Assembly (NCBI GenBank): GCA_963676655.2
Contig: CAXXKX010000002.1
Location: forward strand, 1,364,001 to 1,428,000
DNA: 64,000 nucleotides
Source: G963676655 sp963676655
GTDB lineage: Bacteria; Verrucomicrobiota; Lentisphaeria; Victivallales; Victivallaceae
Direction of reading: 5' to 3'
This document shows, in pieces, positions 29,096 through 38,234 of this stretch. Numbering within the stretch: the first letter of the stretch is position 1; every line of letters begins with the position of its first letter. Made by a program: the position numbers and the translations under genes. Below the pieces are notes generated by a model, which was given only the letters and a program-made list of their open reading frames with translations, searched no databases and was not told where the DNA came from.

Positions 29096-30187
29096 TTATG
29101 CGATGTCGGCAATATTGATAGTTCTGCTTTCGGTGATTGATTGTTCAGCCGCGATGGGAATAAGCAGTGAATTACGGCCGATTTCAACGTTACAGAACGG
29201 TTTCTTTCCTTGCTCGACGCAATCCGCGAAGCTTACTACTTCATTGACGTTGCCGCTGTGTCCCAGATTGCTGCCGTGAATAGACTGCGGGGATATTACA
29301 CAATCCCGGAATTCTGATTCGTAGTCGACATAAATTTCCATTTTATCGCTTCGTTCATGATTTCTGGGATAAAATGTAATAAGATCACGGCGCGGTCTTT
29401 CGCTTCCGTCCATTTGTGTTTCAAGCGTTCCCTTTGTTCCGATGAATCCGAACTTTAAGCCGCAATATTTGGAGAACATACATAAAGCCAGACTGGCCCG
29501 TACTCCATTGATATATTCAATATTAACGAATGCGTTGTCAATAATCTCCCGGTCGTGATAATAATTACGTCCCCCGAAAGCGTTGACCATTTGAGGCGAT
29601 ACCGCATCTTTCAGCGCCCAGTTGAATATATCGAAATGATGGCAGTTTTTTTCAACCAGCGCACCTCCGCTCAGACTCTGATTGCAGCGCCATTCAGGTT
29701 GCCATATCCAATCCACAAATTCATGACACCACATCATCTGGATGTCCCCGATCAATCCGGTATGGAGAAACTCCATACATTTTGTGAAAAAAGGGGAATA
29801 GCGATAAACAAGTCCCACCTGGCATAAGCAGTTATTGAAGTTTACCGCTTTGACTATTCTGTCCGCTTCGGCCAGATTGGCTCCGATCGGTTTTTCCAAA
29901 AATACCGGCTTGCGCAGAGGAGCGCAAAATTCAACCTGACCGGCATGGATATAGTTTGGAGAGCCGATAATCAAGACATCGACATTATCATCCAGTGCCA
30001 TTGCTTCGAAGGAATTATGAACCATGATCTTATTACCAAGCTCGGCTCTGGCTGTTGCGGGAGCTACTTTATTATGATCGGGATCATACACGGCGGTAAT
30101 GACGCCGCGTCCTTTTTTCTCGAGTCGCAAACCATGATCTACGCCTACACCCAAACCGGAAATGCCGATTTTTATTCTACTACTCAA
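29096..30187 (-). CDS. Gfo/Idh/MocA family oxidoreductase
   Basis: 363 residues. KIGISGLGVGVDHG forms the NAD(P) loop. FLEKPIGANLAEA is the canonical EKP motif, and GGALVEKNCHHFDIFNW supplies the His-x3-Asp-like catalytic region. It overlaps the regulator gene upstream by 4 bp, so the two are co-transcribed from the promoter at 31382-31410. It is probably a sugar or sugar-acid dehydrogenase controlled by the regulator. The substrate cannot be read from sequence. Confidence 0.87.
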   Translation of the reverse strand: MSSRIKIGISGLGVGVDHGLRLEKKGRGVITAVYDPDHNKVAPATARAELGNKIMVHNSFEAMALDDNVDVLIIGSPNYIHAGQVEFCAPLRKPVFLEKPIGANLAEADRIVKAVNFNNCLCQVGLVYRYSPFFTKCMEFLHTGLIGDIQMMWCHEFVDWIWQPEWRCNQSLSGGALVEKNCHHFDIFNWALKDAVSPQMVNAFGGRNYYHDREIIDNAFVNIEYINGVRASLALCMFSKYCGLKFGFIGTKGTLETQMDGSERPRRDLITFYPRNHERSDKMEIYVDYESEFRDCVISPQSIHGSNLGHSGNVNEVVSFADCVEQGKKPFCNVEIGRNSLLIPIAAEQSITESRTINIADIA

Positions 30188-31329
30188 ACCGTAACCGCCT
30201 CTCTGTTCGGAAGATAAATTCCGCAGCTGTTTCTGGTTATCATTTGGGTTTTGAGGTTCAGCACCCGCTCAGTCGTCAAACTGCCGTTGATCCGGTCAAC
30301 CAGAATGGCCGCGGCTGAACTGCCGATCTCTTTTACTGGCTGGGCCATCGTTGTCAGCGGCACGTCCATGCAGGACGAATAATCAATATTGTCAAATCCC
30401 ATCAGCGACATGTCGTCTGGAACTGTGAGGCCGACTTCTTTCAGCGCCCGGTAAGCACCTACCGCCAGTGAGTCGAACAGCAGGAATACCGCGCTTGGCC
30501 GGTTCGGCAGCGACAACAGATTCTTCATCGGGCCATAGCCGAGATAATTCAAGTTTATCTTGCTCATTTCCGTGTGGACACTCACTTCGTCCAGCTCCTG
30601 GATATATTGAGGATTTAGTTCAAGACCGGCTTCGTTCATCGCTTTGCAATAGCCGTCGAACCGGTTTCTGATCGATGAAATATTTCGCAAACTGGCATGG
30701 GAAGTTATGTGTCCAATCTTGCGATGTCCAAGCGAGATCAGGTATTTTACCGCACGATACGCCGCGTCAAAATTATCGCAGGTTACAACGCTGGTTTTGA
30801 CGTTGTCGAAATATTTGTCGATCATTACGAGCGGAATATTTTTCCTTTTAACCTCTTCAACAACGTCGCTGTTGATCGGTGGAAAACAGGGACTCAGGAT
30901 AATGCCGGACACTCCGGCGTCAACCACATTCTTCAGGTGGCTGGCTTCCAGGGTCACATCAAGTTCTGAATTGCAGACGAGCAATTGAAAACCGTGTTCC
31001 CTGGCTTTTTTCTCAACCCCCTCCAGAACATTGTTCGAAAACTGATTGCGCAAATCCGAGATTATCAGTGCTATCATTTTGCTATTATTGACTGATCTTG
31101 ACGAGGGTTTTCTATTAACAAAGGTTCCTTTGCGGGGTTCCCGGTAAAGCAGGCCTTCCTTGACTAAATCATCAACCGCCCGCCTCACAGTCATGTAACC
31201 TATGCCATATTCTTCGGCCAGCTTACGTTCAGATAAAATAGCCTCACCCGGGCTTAATTCGCCGCTGTTTATTTGGGCAATAATATCGTTTTTGAACTTG
31301 TCTCCGGCAAATTTACTGCTTAACTTCAT
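30184..31329 (-). CDS. GntR-LacI hybrid transcriptional regulator (AraR-like)
   Basis: 381 residues. The N-terminal winged helix (about 1-75) is of the GntR type: LSERKLAEEYGIGYMTVRRAVDDL and YREPRKGTFV. Residues 85-380 form a LacI/periplasmic-binding-type sensor (IALIISDLRNQF, SVVTCDNFDAAYRAV, SLMGFDNIDYSS). This is the AraR architecture, which usually means a repressor released by a sugar. It starts the long - strand cluster and is divergent from the beta-galactosidase gene, so it may control both sides. Confidence 0.9.
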   Translation of the reverse strand: MKLSSKFAGDKFKNDIIAQINSGELSPGEAILSERKLAEEYGIGYMTVRRAVDDLVKEGLLYREPRKGTFVNRKPSSRSVNNSKMIALIISDLRNQFSNNVLEGVEKKAREHGFQLLVCNSELDVTLEASHLKNVVDAGVSGIILSPCFPPINSDVVEEVKRKNIPLVMIDKYFDNVKTSVVTCDNFDAAYRAVKYLISLGHRKIGHITSHASLRNISSIRNRFDGYCKAMNEAGLELNPQYIQELDEVSVHTEMSKINLNYLGYGPMKNLLSLPNRPSAVFLLFDSLAVGAYRALKEVGLTVPDDMSLMGFDNIDYSSCMDVPLTTMAQPVKEIGSSAAAILVDRINGSLTTERVLNLKTQMITRNSCGIYLPNREAVTV

Positions 31330-31381
31330 CTTGTTTCTCTCACTGCTATATCAATGCTTGGAACTGCTATCGTTTTGCTTT

Positions 31382-31410
31382 ATGATACAGTGTTGCATAC
31401 GGATTGTCAA
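31382..31410 (-). promoter_or_regulatory. Sigma70-type promoter of the GntR-LacI regulator operon
   Basis: On the - strand, TTGACA (31410-31405) and TATCAT (31387-31382) are separated by exactly 17 bases. The predicted start of transcription is about 45 bases before the regulator ATG. Confidence 0.7.
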
Positions 31411-31444
31411 CCCCTTTTAAAATTTATTTTCTTAAAAAATCATA

Positions 31445-31707
31445 TTAGTAGTAATTGATCCATTTTATAAAAAACTCTGCGTAGCAGTTATACCGCACCG
31501 CGTCGTACGCGGGCGTGGTCCAGCAACGAGATGCTGGTCGCCGGAGGCGAAATTAAGCGACGCGCATTTGTCATGCAACGCATGACGCAGTAACATCATT
31601 TTGCTCGTAGCGATGTCTTTGATTTAAAGCGCGAAGCTGCTTAAATCAGAGACGTTGAGCGCAGGGCAAGGAACAGCGTAACTCGGGTGACCGATTACTA
31701 GTAGTAA
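31445..31707. repeat. Hairpin array flanked by 9-bp direct repeats
   Basis: Most of the 584-bp gap between two divergent genes is filled with hairpins. These include CTGC-GTA-GCAG (31477), CCAGCA/TGCTGG (31520-31537), TCGCC/GGCGA (31538-31550), GTCATGC-AAC-GCATGAC (31570-31586), a long stem with a GTCTTTGATTTAA arm near 31615 paired to TTAAATCAGAGAC near 31652, and GTAA.TCGG/CCGATTAC (31678-31698). TAGTAGTAA occurs at both ends (31446-31454 and 31699-31707) and could be a target-site duplication. No coding frame is credible. It is either a compound REP-like/MITE-like element or a structured RNA. Confidence 0.6.
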
Positions 31708-31791
31708 GCCGGATACGAAGTAGCCGAAAGATCCAAGATATTTTCCCCTTGAAAAAGAGTTAATTCTATACAAGATTTACTGTTTTGTGCG

Positions 31792-31819
31792 TTGACAAAA
31801 TCCAGAGTCCGGTTACAGT
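31792..31819 (+). promoter_or_regulatory. Possible promoter of the beta-galactosidase gene
   Basis: TTGACA (31792-31797) is followed after 16 bases by TACAGT (31814-31819). A better -10 (TACAAT at 31819-31824) is 21 bases away, too far for normal use. The assignment is therefore weak. It would give a leader of about 90 bases. Confidence 0.3.
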
Positions 31820-31913
31820 ACAATACCTCCGGCATAGTTTGACTGAATATGGTCAGTGGTATACTTGCCGTTGTCGCTTTTCAGGAAATCTGATAATGAA
31901 ATAATGGAATAAA

Positions 31914-34900
31914 ATGAGTTCATCTATTTTTAAACGCAGACCGCGTTCTGCTGATGAGGTGTACAAACCGGACTGGGAGAATCCGGAAGTTTTCGGTATT
32001 AATAAACTGCTGCCGCGGGCAACTTCATGGCCGGCTTCGCACATTGATATTCCGGCTGATTCGCTGTTGTACGATATTGACGACTGGCGCATTTGTTTGA
32101 ATGGCTCATGGTGCTATCGCCGCCAGCCCCGGCCATTATCGTCTCCGGATGATTTTTTCAGTCCGGATTTTGATGTTTCAAACTGGGGCAGGGTGGAGGT
32201 GCCGGGAAATTTTGAATTGCAGGGCCATGGTACGCCGATATACACTAATTCAGTTTATCCTTTTGCGGTGAATCCTCCGTATGTAATGGACGAGCCGGCT
32301 GCGGACTGGACTATGTTCAAAGACCGGAATCCGGTTCATGCCTGCCGGAGAACATTCAATATTCCGGAAGCATGGTCAGGACGCAAAATTATTATCCATT
32401 TTGCCGGAGTTCAATCCGCGATGTATTTATGGGTGAATGGATGTGAAGTCGGTTACAGTCAGGATTCCATGAGCCCGGCTGAATTTGATATCAGTGAATT
32501 TGTCGAGGTAGGCGAAAATCTGCTGGCGGTTGAAGTTTATACTTTGTGTGACGGCTCATATTTGGAGGACCAGGATTTCTGGCGCTTGTCCGGAATATTC
32601 CGGGACGTTTTCGTTTATTCCACTCCGCAAACTCATTTTCACGATATCGCGTTAAGTGCTTCTGATAGTTTCAAAGCCCGGATCAGACTGGTCAATCAAA
32701 TCTGCAAAATGTTTTTTTGCGAGGTTTTGATTTATCATGAAGAATCAAAGAAAATGGTGAAAAGTTTTTCTACCGTTATCCCGCTGGAAGTCGAAAGTTT
32801 CAGCTTTGAGGTGCAAGTCCCGGGGCACGAAAAATGGACTCATGAAACTCCGCATTTGTATCGTGCCGTCTTTATTTTAAAAGATGGAGAAGATGTTCTT
32901 GATATTCGTCATATCAGATTCGGCTTTCGTTCCGTCGAAGTCAGGGACCGCCAGTTGTTCTTGAATGGAACAAGCATAAAACTTTACGGCGTCAACCGCC
33001 ACGAACATAATCCGGAATACGGCAGATATGTCCCGCTCTGTGACATGGAAACCGATGTCAGGATGATGAAAGAAAATAATATAAACTCCGTTCGTACCAG
33101 TCATTATCCCAATGACCCCCGTTGGTATGAATTTTGCGATCGCTTCGGTTTACTGGTCATGGATGAAGCAAATGTTGAATCGCACGGACTTTCGTATCAT
33201 GCATGCGTCCTGCCGGGAGATTTGCCTGAATGGCGCGGCGCAGTGGTTGACCGGGCAGCCCGCATGGTAATTCGGGACCGTAATCATGCCTGTGTAATTA
33301 TCTGGTCGCTGGGAAATGAGGCCGGGTACGGTTCGGCTTATGAGGCGATGCGGGAAGCTATAAGAAGCCTTGATCCCGATAAACGACCGATTCATTACGC
33401 GGATATGAATCTCGTTGCTGAATTTGACAGCCAGACATATCCCCCGCCGTCCTGGCTGGAAGAGTATGTTGCCGGAACCGCGGTAAGAAAAGGCGAGCAG
33501 GGACAGCTCAGCCATGAAAAACAGCACGGCGTTCAATCGACCAATAAACCATTTGTTATGAATGAATATGCCCATGTCATGGGTAACAGCGGCGGTAACC
33601 TTATCGATTACTGGGAAATTATCGAGAATAATGATTGTCTCATCGGCGGCTATATTTGGGAATGGTGCGAACACGGATTATGGAAAACCGATGAATGCGG
33701 GAAACGGTATTATGCGTATGGCGGCGACTTCGGCGATAAACCGAACTACGGCAATTTCTGTCTCGACGGACTGGTCAAGGCTGATCGGATTCCCAACCCG
33801 TCGCTGATGGAAGTAAAAAAGATTTATCAGCCTTTTGCCGTATCTCTCGTTGATGGCGGTTTGAAGATAACCAACAAATACTTTTTTACCGATTTTGCCG
33901 AATGTGATTTAAGTTGGGAACTGTTTGAAGACGGGTATGTTGTGAATAGCGGTAAGTTAAACCTGAATGCTCCGCCGCGCTCTACAGTTGACATGCCGTT
34001 ACCGTGTGTCGTTCCGGCTGTGGAACATGAATATATTCTGCGTCTGTCCCTTAACGATGATATTGCGGCAGATGAAATATTTTTACAGGATAAGCCGTTG
34101 TTTAAAACGGTATTTCCCGTAAAAAACAGATTATATTCAGATGCGGCAATTAAACCAGGTGCTTCAACTAAGTTTGCCATTTCAGAGATAACCGGTAGAC
34201 CGTATTTTGTTTGCGACGGAGATAATATTCCGGTTGATTTTTGTTTCTGGCGGGTTCCGGTTGATAATGATCTCGGAAACAAAATGCCGGAGCGTTGTGC
34301 TTTCTGGAAAAACTTGCCGGACAAACTGATTTTGGAGAAGCTCAGCAAAGAAGATGGCTTGGTCCGGGCTGTTCATGTTTATAATGATGTGGTCATTGAG
34401 TCGGAATACACGATAGCCGGTGATTGTATGATTATTAAAGTATGTTTGGATGCCGCCGTTTCTTTGCCGGAAATTCCGCGAGTCGGACTGAAGCTTGTTT
34501 TGCCGGAATCGTTTGATCTGGCTGAGTGGTACGGGCGTGGTCCGCATGAAAATTATTGTGACCGCCGGAGTGGAGCGCTGATCGGCAGATATAAATTGTC
34601 TGCCGGGGAATTGTCTTGGAATTATTCATTTCCGCAAGGCAATGGTTTGCGAACCGACATCAGGACGTTAAGGGTTGGACCATTATTTGTAACTTCGCAG
34701 TATTTATTTTCTTTTGCGCTACGTCCCTATTCAGCTGAGTCGCTGGAAAATGCCCGCCATACTTGTGATCTGCATGAGGATGAAAATATTCGCGAACTAT
34801 ATCTTGATCATCTGCACATGGGGATTGGAGGCAATACCAGCTGGGGGGCTCTACCTTTGCCGCATTATATGATTCCATCAGGTAGATACAAGTTTAATTT

Positions 34901-34919
34901 CAGTCTGAAACTTGGATAA
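31914..34919 (+). CDS. Beta-galactosidase, GH2 (LacZ type)
   Basis: 1,001 residues, close to the length of LacZ, with the same domain order: sugar-binding jelly roll, Ig-like domain, TIM barrel, second Ig-like domain and beta-galactosidase small chain. The acid/base is E469 in SLGNEAGYGSA and the nucleophile E551 in MNEYAHVMGNSGGN. GVNRHEHNPEYGR and VRTSHYPN are further LacZ blocks. No signal peptide, so it acts on imported beta-galactosides. Divergently oriented to the GntR-LacI regulator. Confidence 0.95.
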   Translation: MSSSIFKRRPRSADEVYKPDWENPEVFGINKLLPRATSWPASHIDIPADSLLYDIDDWRICLNGSWCYRRQPRPLSSPDDFFSPDFDVSNWGRVEVPGNFELQGHGTPIYTNSVYPFAVNPPYVMDEPAADWTMFKDRNPVHACRRTFNIPEAWSGRKIIIHFAGVQSAMYLWVNGCEVGYSQDSMSPAEFDISEFVEVGENLLAVEVYTLCDGSYLEDQDFWRLSGIFRDVFVYSTPQTHFHDIALSASDSFKARIRLVNQICKMFFCEVLIYHEESKKMVKSFSTVIPLEVESFSFEVQVPGHEKWTHETPHLYRAVFILKDGEDVLDIRHIRFGFRSVEVRDRQLFLNGTSIKLYGVNRHEHNPEYGRYVPLCDMETDVRMMKENNINSVRTSHYPNDPRWYEFCDRFGLLVMDEANVESHGLSYHACVLPGDLPEWRGAVVDRAARMVIRDRNHACVIIWSLGNEAGYGSAYEAMREAIRSLDPDKRPIHYADMNLVAEFDSQTYPPPSWLEEYVAGTAVRKGEQGQLSHEKQHGVQSTNKPFVMNEYAHVMGNSGGNLIDYWEIIENNDCLIGGYIWEWCEHGLWKTDECGKRYYAYGGDFGDKPNYGNFCLDGLVKADRIPNPSLMEVKKIYQPFAVSLVDGGLKITNKYFFTDFAECDLSWELFEDGYVVNSGKLNLNAPPRSTVDMPLPCVVPAVEHEYILRLSLNDDIAADEIFLQDKPLFKTVFPVKNRLYSDAAIKPGASTKFAISEITGRPYFVCDGDNIPVDFCFWRVPVDNDLGNKMPERCAFWKNLPDKLILEKLSKEDGLVRAVHVYNDVVIESEYTIAGDCMIIKVCLDAAVSLPEIPRVGLKLVLPESFDLAEWYGRGPHENYCDRRSGALIGRYKLSAGELSWNYSFPQGNGLRTDIRTLRVGPLFVTSQYLFSFALRPYSAESLENARHTCDLHEDENIRELYLDHLHMGIGGNTSWGALPLPHYMIPSGRYKFNFSLKLG

Positions 34920-34969
34920 TTCTATAAAATCATGGACAGCAGATTCCGTATAACAGAGTGTTTGTAAGA

Positions 34970-35953
34970 TCAGCGTTGTAGTTTTCTAAAGCAGTAGATC
35001 ACGTCTCCGGCGGGGCCGAGGCCGCGGCTTAGTTGTTTTTTGTTGACTCTAGCTGGATTGTCGAATTTTTCGCCCATTTCACGGATGAATAGTTTTGAAC
35101 CGAGAATCGCTCCATCGCTGAAGTGACGGGTGCGTCGCAGGAAGCATACCGGCATTGATTCTTGACGTTTGGCTTGTTCTCGCGCCTCAAATATCTCCTC
35201 GCTGGAAGCTCCGCTCTCCGCCGCGACGATTCGCGCCAGTTCACTGCAAAAATAGTTGAATAGTTCGTTGTCGGTCCATTCCGAGGTGTCGCGATGCCAG
35301 ATATTTTCTTTGAGATGTTTGACGAAATTTGCATGAAAAAGGTGTTTACCGGTGCCGCAGTACCTTCCCCAAGTCGTGAAATGGTAGTCAGCCGGATCGG
35401 TAGTCAATCCGGCGCGGACAGGATTCAGTTCTACATATAAGACGCACGCTTCCAAGGAATTGCGACTATCGAGAATGACGCTTTTGAATTTATTGGCCCA
35501 GAGTTTGCCGATGCGGTCGCGAGATTGATTGTAGACGACGGTGAAACGTTGTTGGAAGGCGCGCATAAAGTAGCTTATATCGATCATTTTGAGGCCGACT
35601 TCTCGACATGTTTCAGGATTGGCCGGGTTTATTTTCGGCATCTGCTTTGGCGCGTAAGTATACTTGTCTAACATACTGCTGTAGTAATTGTTATGTCGTC
35701 TTGCAATGTCTTCAATCGACGGCAGTTCGTCCGGTCCGGGAGCGTAAACGACCACATGGAAATGGTTTCCCATCCAGGCGGCTGAAATCACCTCGATCAA
35801 GAAATATTCGCATAGATTCTGCAGTAATCGAAAACCGTATTCCATATCGACTCGATTAAACGGTTTTTCGCCTCTGCAACCGGCGGTCCGGTTCATCAGG
35901 TGATAATAGCAGCCTTCGCCCTGAACTTTCATGCGTGTTCCGCGTCCAGCCAT
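34970..35953 (-). CDS. REP-associated tyrosine transposase-like protein (Y1/HUH family, RAYT)
   Basis: About 327 residues. The HUH metal-binding motif is H64-F-H66 in MGNHFHVVV, and the likely catalytic Tyr is in YVELNPVRAGL. RIGKLWANKFKS is another block of this group. A C-terminal extension of about 130 residues makes it longer than minimal Y1 transposases. No partner orfB or IS ends are seen, which fits a single-copy RAYT that acts on REP palindromes. The ATG at 35953 has GGAGG 8 bases upstream. An in-frame upstream start is excluded because the promoter overlaps it. Confidence 0.85.
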   Translation of the reverse strand: MAGRGTRMKVQGEGCYYHLMNRTAGCRGEKPFNRVDMEYGFRLLQNLCEYFLIEVISAAWMGNHFHVVVYAPGPDELPSIEDIARRHNNYYSSMLDKYTYAPKQMPKINPANPETCREVGLKMIDISYFMRAFQQRFTVVYNQSRDRIGKLWANKFKSVILDSRNSLEACVLYVELNPVRAGLTTDPADYHFTTWGRYCGTGKHLFHANFVKHLKENIWHRDTSEWTDNELFNYFCSELARIVAAESGASSEEIFEAREQAKRQESMPVCFLRRTRHFSDGAILGSKLFIREMGEKFDNPARVNKKQLSRGLGPAGDVIYCFRKLQR

Positions 35954-35987
35954 GATTTTTCCTCCATTGGTTGACGAGTTTACAGTT

Positions 35988-36016
35988 AATATAGTGGGTG
36001 GAAACGGGTTTGTCAA
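35988..36016 (-). promoter_or_regulatory. Sigma70-type promoter of the RAYT transposase gene
   Basis: On the - strand, TTGACA (36016-36011) and TATATT (35993-35988) are exactly 17 bases apart. The predicted leader is about 28 bases and contains the GGAGG site of the ATG at 35953. Confidence 0.7.
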
Positions 36017-36080
36017 ATTAAAGCATTATGTAATTATATAAAAAATTGTAAAACTTTAATTTAAAGCAAGATGCGTTTAT

Positions 36081-37040
36081 TTATTGGTGGCATTTTACGC
36101 TGTCGCGGAAAATCATGCTGTAAGGCAATATAGAGCGTTGCGATGGCGGGTTACGGTCTAGATGTGATTCGATAATGTCTGATGCAAATTCAGCCAGACC
36201 GATGTGGTCCTGGGTGATTGTTGTTTGCGGCGGCGTGGCGTAACGCGAAAAGAGTTTATGTTCTGAAGTTACCAGTGAAATATCTTCCGGTATCCTCTGG
36301 TTGAATAGCGACAGGGCGTAAGCGGTGACAATTCCCGCATTGCCGCCGGGACAGAAAAGTCCGTCGATATCCAGCTTTAACAGTTTGCCGATGGTTTCAA
36401 CATATTCATTATCGTCGCAAAGGTGAATCAAGTTGTCGCCGGACGGGAGTTGATTAGAAGTCAGAGCGTTGGCGACGGCAGTGTAACGAACGTCAGCGTT
36501 GCCGCTTCCGGCTCCACCGTGAATAATACAGCCGATCCGGCGGCAGCCGCGTTCATACAGGTGAGAGATGGCGAGTTCCATGCCTTGAGTTTCGTCCGAA
36601 CGGACCGAATAAACATTCCTGGAATGCGGTGGTGCATCGCGGTCAACCAGAACTAACGGCGCGGAAAAGCGATCTGCCCATTGGTTAAAATCATCCGGTT
36701 CCGCTCCAATTGCCACCGCCCCGCAAAACTGAATGCTGTCGAGCCGTTCAATGTTATCCTGCGGTAAAACTTCGATCCGGAAGCCGCGTTTAGGCAAAAC
36801 AAATGTCAGAGCCATCATGACCATTTCCAGACAGTTTCTGATTGGATAAATTTCGTCTCCCGGCAAAATCAATACGATATTTCGTTGTTTGGTCGACAGG
36901 CGCGGGTGATAGTTGTGCTTTCTGGCAATGGCGAAAACATGTTCACGCAATTCGGAGCGGATATTGGGGTGGTGACTGAATACACGCGATACGGTAGCCG
37001 GGGAGACTCCCGCTAGTTTTGCTATTTCCTGTAGTTTCAT
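36081..37040 (-). CDS. LacI-family transcriptional regulator
   Basis: 319 residues. The N-terminal helix-turn-helix (MKLQEIAKLAGVSPATVSRV) is canonical LacI/GalR. The rest is the sugar-binding core (IVLILPGDEIYP, VYSVRSDETQGMELAI, SLVTSEHKLFSRYA). It is divergent from the eight-gene catabolic operon at 37201-44400, so it is the most likely repressor of that operon, responding to its substrate or an intermediate. It probably also regulates itself, since a palindrome lies between its -10 and its start. Confidence 0.92.
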   Translation of the reverse strand: MKLQEIAKLAGVSPATVSRVFSHHPNIRSELREHVFAIARKHNYHPRLSTKQRNIVLILPGDEIYPIRNCLEMVMMALTFVLPKRGFRIEVLPQDNIERLDSIQFCGAVAIGAEPDDFNQWADRFSAPLVLVDRDAPPHSRNVYSVRSDETQGMELAISHLYERGCRRIGCIIHGGAGSGNADVRYTAVANALTSNQLPSGDNLIHLCDDNEYVETIGKLLKLDIDGLFCPGGNAGIVTAYALSLFNQRIPEDISLVTSEHKLFSRYATPPQTTITQDHIGLAEFASDIIESHLDRNPPSQRSILPYSMIFRDSVKCHQ

Positions 37041-37055
37041 AAAATATTTCCTTTT

Positions 37056-37074
37056 TATTGATTCATTTTCAATA
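37056..37074. promoter_or_regulatory. Inverted repeat, candidate LacI-family operator
   Basis: TATTGA and TCAATA form perfect 6-bp arms separated by 7 bases. The site overlaps the -10 and initiation region of the regulator's own promoter. A related TATTGAAAA sequence (on the - strand) recurs near 37113-37123, upstream of the catabolic operon promoter, in a TGAA-N4-TTCA dyad. Assignment to the adjacent LacI protein is inference. Confidence 0.35.
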
Positions 37075-37099
37075 TATCATATTTTTTTCTGAAATTCAA
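37071..37099 (-). promoter_or_regulatory. Promoter of the LacI-family regulator gene
   Basis: On the - strand, TTGAAT (37099-37094) and TATATT (37076-37071) are 17 bases apart, about 30 bases before the ATG. Confidence 0.55.
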
Positions 37100-37142
37100 T
37101 ATTTATTACATGAAGCTTTTCAATAATAGCTAAAAAAAAGGG

Positions 37143-37171
37143 TTGCTGAATAGGAATTTCAAGGTTATACT
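37143..37171 (+). promoter_or_regulatory. Promoter of the eight-gene catabolic operon
   Basis: TTGCTG (37143-37148) and TATACT (37166-37171) are 17 bases apart. The predicted transcript starts about 24 bases before the ATG at 37201 and contains the strong ribosome site AGGAGG. Confidence 0.65.
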
Positions 37172-37200
37172 CATATTACGATAAAAAACAGGAGGTATTT

Positions 37201-38214
37201 ATGACCGGATATTATATAGTTTTCGAATCTATAGGCCGGGCCGTTTTAAAAGAATTTGAGATTCCAGAATTGAAGGCGGATGAAGTATTACTGGAAAGCG
37301 ATTACAGCGCGGTCAGCGCTGGAACTGAAGTTGCCAATCTTTTGCAACGACCCAATACGGTAACGGCAGAACGAGGTTTTCCGCATGGTTCCGGCTACAG
37401 CGCGTCGGGCCGGGTTGTCGCCAGAGGTAAAGATGTAACGAATCTGGAAATTGGAGACCGGGTGATAATCACCTGGGGCGGCCACCGTTCTCATACGATT
37501 AAGAAAGCTGATTCGGTTTTGAAGATTGATGATGAGGCGATTGATCTGCTAGACGCGGCTTTTGCGCACATTGCATCATTCGCTTTTCTCGGAGTCCGCA
37601 AACTGCGGATTGAGCTGGGGGAATCAGCGATGATTGCCGGAATAGGGATTCTCGGTGCTTTCGCGGTGCAGATTGCCGGGGTGTCCGGCGCGATCCCGGT
37701 AGTGGTTTCGGACCTTGATCCGGTGCGGTGCGATTTGGCGCTGCGGCTTGGAGCAGACGCGGCATTCTCACCGGATGAAGAAAACTTTGTGGAAAAAGTC
37801 AAGTCCGCGACTGGTGGGGCAGGGCCGAATGCGGTGGTTGAAGTTACCGGTTCCGCCGCTGCTTTGCAGCAGGCGTTGGAATATATTGCCTGGGAAGGGC
37901 GCATTTCCTTGCTGGGATGTACCAGAATTTCGGATGTGCCGATTGATTTTTACCAATACGTGCATCGGCGCGGCATCTCATTGATCGGCGCGCACACGTT
38001 TACCCGGGCCAAACAGGAATCCGCTCCAGGTCGCTGGACGGAGCATGATGACTACCGTACATTTATTAAACTGGTTTCAGCCGGAAAACTACAGGTTCGA
38101 CCGCTTATTTCGGAAATTGTTTCACCGGAAGCTGCATCGGACGTTTACGGAAGGCTTGCGGAAATGAAGCAACCGCCTTTAGGTTTTGTTTTTGACTGGA
38201 CTAAAATTCTCTAA
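37201..38214 (+). CDS. MDR-family dehydrogenase, apparently lacking the catalytic zinc site
   Basis: 337 residues of the medium-chain dehydrogenase/reductase fold. The N-terminal GroES-like part has AVSAGTE where zinc enzymes carry the catalytic Cys, and PHGSGYSASGRV where they carry GHE. The zinc ligands are therefore missing, as in BchC-like members. The Rossmann motif is AGIGILGAFA, followed by VVSDLDPVRCDLA for NAD(P). First gene of the operon, with a strong ribosome site. It probably oxidises an alcohol group of the pathway substrate (inference). Confidence 0.8.
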   Translation: MTGYYIVFESIGRAVLKEFEIPELKADEVLLESDYSAVSAGTEVANLLQRPNTVTAERGFPHGSGYSASGRVVARGKDVTNLEIGDRVIITWGGHRSHTIKKADSVLKIDDEAIDLLDAAFAHIASFAFLGVRKLRIELGESAMIAGIGILGAFAVQIAGVSGAIPVVVSDLDPVRCDLALRLGADAAFSPDEENFVEKVKSATGGAGPNAVVEVTGSAAALQQALEYIAWEGRISLLGCTRISDVPIDFYQYVHRRGISLIGAHTFTRAKQESAPGRWTEHDDYRTFIKLVSAGKLQVRPLISEIVSPEAASDVYGRLAEMKQPPLGFVFDWTKIL

Positions 38215-38234
38215 TAAAATAAGAAAGACACATT

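Noticed and set aside
31445..31707. Known structured RNA (tmRNA, RNase P, 6S or riboswitch)
   Set aside because: I could not match any conserved core of those RNAs; only generic hairpins are seen.
35954..36016. Longer N-terminus for the RAYT transposase
   Set aside because: It overlaps the TTGACA-17-TATATT promoter and has no ribosome site, whereas the ATG at 35953 has GGAGG.
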